Assembly (NCBI RefSeq): GCF_002289575.1
Contig: NZ_NTGA01000033.1
Location: forward strand, 1-38,417
DNA from: Dietzia natronolimnaea
GTDB lineage: Bacteria > Actinomycetota > Actinomycetes > Mycobacteriales > Mycobacteriaceae
Direction of reading: 5' to 3'
Length of the DNA stretch: 38,417 nt
Shown piece by piece: positions 38,000 through 38,417 of this stretch. A program made the translations under genes and the position numbers. The notes under the pieces were generated by a model. It was given only the letters and a program-made list of their open reading frames with translations, made no database searches and was not told the origin of the DNA. The first letter of the stretch is position 1, and each line of letters starts with the position of its first letter.

Positions 38000-38417
38000 A
38001 ATTCGCGGCTATCGCGGACTGGGCTGAATCCGATTCCTATCCGGTCACGTTCATGTGTGCTCAACTCGACGTATCGACTTCTGGCTATTACAAATGGCGT
38101 GGCAAATCCCGCTCAGCTCGAGACCTGCGGGACGACGAACTGACCACGCTGATCGAGTGCCTCTACGAGCGTCTCAACGGCCGCCCTGGCGTTCGTCGTA
38201 TGCGCGCAGAGCTCGCCGCCGGCGGCCATCGGGTCTCGCACAAGCGGGTGTGGCGGCTCATGAAAACCGCAGGCCTGGAAGGCCGCCACCCGAAGGCGTG
38301 GAAGCGCACCACCGTCGCCGGAGAGCGCCCCGTTCCTGCACCTGACCTCGTCGGCCGTGACTTCACGGCGGCCGAGGCGAACACCAAGTGGTGCGGCGAT
38401 ATTACTTACGTGCGGAC
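37996..38417 (+). CDS. IS3-family transposase OrfB, N-terminal part (runs off right edge)
   Basis: The frame from GTG 37996 (also the -1 continuation of orfA) gives 140 residues before the window ends. It has the HTH_21-type segment VSTSGYYKWRGKSRSARDLRDDELTTLIECLYERLNGRPGVRRMRAELAAGG, typical of IS3 OrfB, then WCGDITYVR, which contains the first catalytic Asp (D of the DDE triad). Conserved spacing suggests an intact reading frame. It overlaps orfA by four bases. It probably is expressed as an OrfAB fusion through the A7 frameshift. Confidence 0.9.
   Translation, partial: MKFAAIADWAESDSYPVTFMCAQLDVSTSGYYKWRGKSRSARDLRDDELTTLIECLYERLNGRPGVRRMRAELAAGGHRVSHKRVWRLMKTAGLEGRHPKAWKRTTVAGERPVPAPDLVGRDFTAAEANTKWCGDITYVR

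Larger units (their letters stand above)
37636..38417 (+). mobile_element. IS3-family insertion sequence, left part
   Basis: The left end is probably TGGACCGTTCCCG at 37636, seventy bases ahead of orfA. orfA and orfB follow in the -1 relation typical of IS3. The right end lies outside the window, so intactness and target duplication cannot be judged. The group (IS51-like or IS407-like) is not determined. Confidence 0.8.

Noticed and set aside
1-38417. tRNA or rRNA genes
   Set aside because: No cloverleaf with a CCA-type end or rRNA signature was seen by eye on either strand; a tRNA scan could not be run.

Overview
The window is a 38.4 kb piece of a high-GC actinobacterial element, most likely a large conjugative plasmid of a mycolic-acid-containing actinomycete (Gordonia/Rhodococcus/Dietzia/Mycobacterium-like). 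Evidence: very GC-rich codon use with many GTG starts, a MobF relaxase, a type IV secretion operon with an SCO6880-family protein, VirB4 and VirD4-like ATPases, a cutinase-family enzyme, ParA/ParB-type partition genes and small plasmid-type proteins. The host assignment is inference; no rRNA or core marker is present.

Layout. (1) 1-1028, minus strand: a truncated HNH-type protein and a small plasmid protein, divergent from (2) the relaxase/helicase TraA (1271-4828, plus), whose first codons carry a perfect 11-bp palindrome. (3) 4975-7528: a divergent LysR regulator and malate:quinone oxidoreductase pair, apparent metabolic cargo between the relaxase and the transfer operon. (4) 24138 down to 7610, minus strand: one compact transfer operon of 18 genes, many coupled by ATGA overlaps. 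In order of transcription it holds a Pro/Ala-repeat envelope protein, a small hydrophobic protein, a VirB8-like anchored protein, a cutinase-family protein, a DUF6668-type protein, two pilin-like paralogues, a lipoprotein and an anchored relative, a VirB6/TrbL-like channel protein, an SCO6880-like protein, VirB4, an OrfA-like HTH protein, a three-domain cell-wall hydrolase, an anchored protein, the VirD4-like coupling protein, a DUF4913 protein and a coiled-coil protein. (5) 24261-28479: regulators (double XRE, XRE, EspR-like) facing an operon of nucleoside hydrolase, ImmA/IrrE metallopeptidase and a multi-pass DUF6545/MAB_1171c-type membrane protein, plus a divergent ribbon-helix-helix gene. 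(6) 28666-30609: a primase-polymerase-like replication protein, followed by an NrdH-type redoxin. (7) 31020-37621: SSB, an unknown protein, a ParB-like protein, a zinc-ribbon protein, an ArdC-like antirestriction protein, ParA, a small partition partner and a small unknown. (8) 37636-38417: the left part of an IS3-family element with an A7 frameshift site.

The most interesting signal is in region 7. Four separate genes (31853, 32926, 34729, 35133) are each preceded by the same ~112-bp module: a conserved upstream box, a 19-bp palindrome lying exactly between a -35-like hexamer and the -10, the -10 itself, and a common leader with the ribosome binding site. Most of these genes are followed by a long GC-rich hairpin, so each is a stand-alone expression cassette. 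The gene set (SSB, ParB-like, ArdC-like) is what plasmid leading regions usually carry. This suggests either a coordinated establishment regulon under one repressor or promoters able to fire from folded single-stranded DNA on entry, analogous to Frpo of F. A second candidate is the nucleoside hydrolase / ImmA-IrrE / membrane protein operon opposed by XRE regulators, which looks like a protease-controlled defence or stress module.
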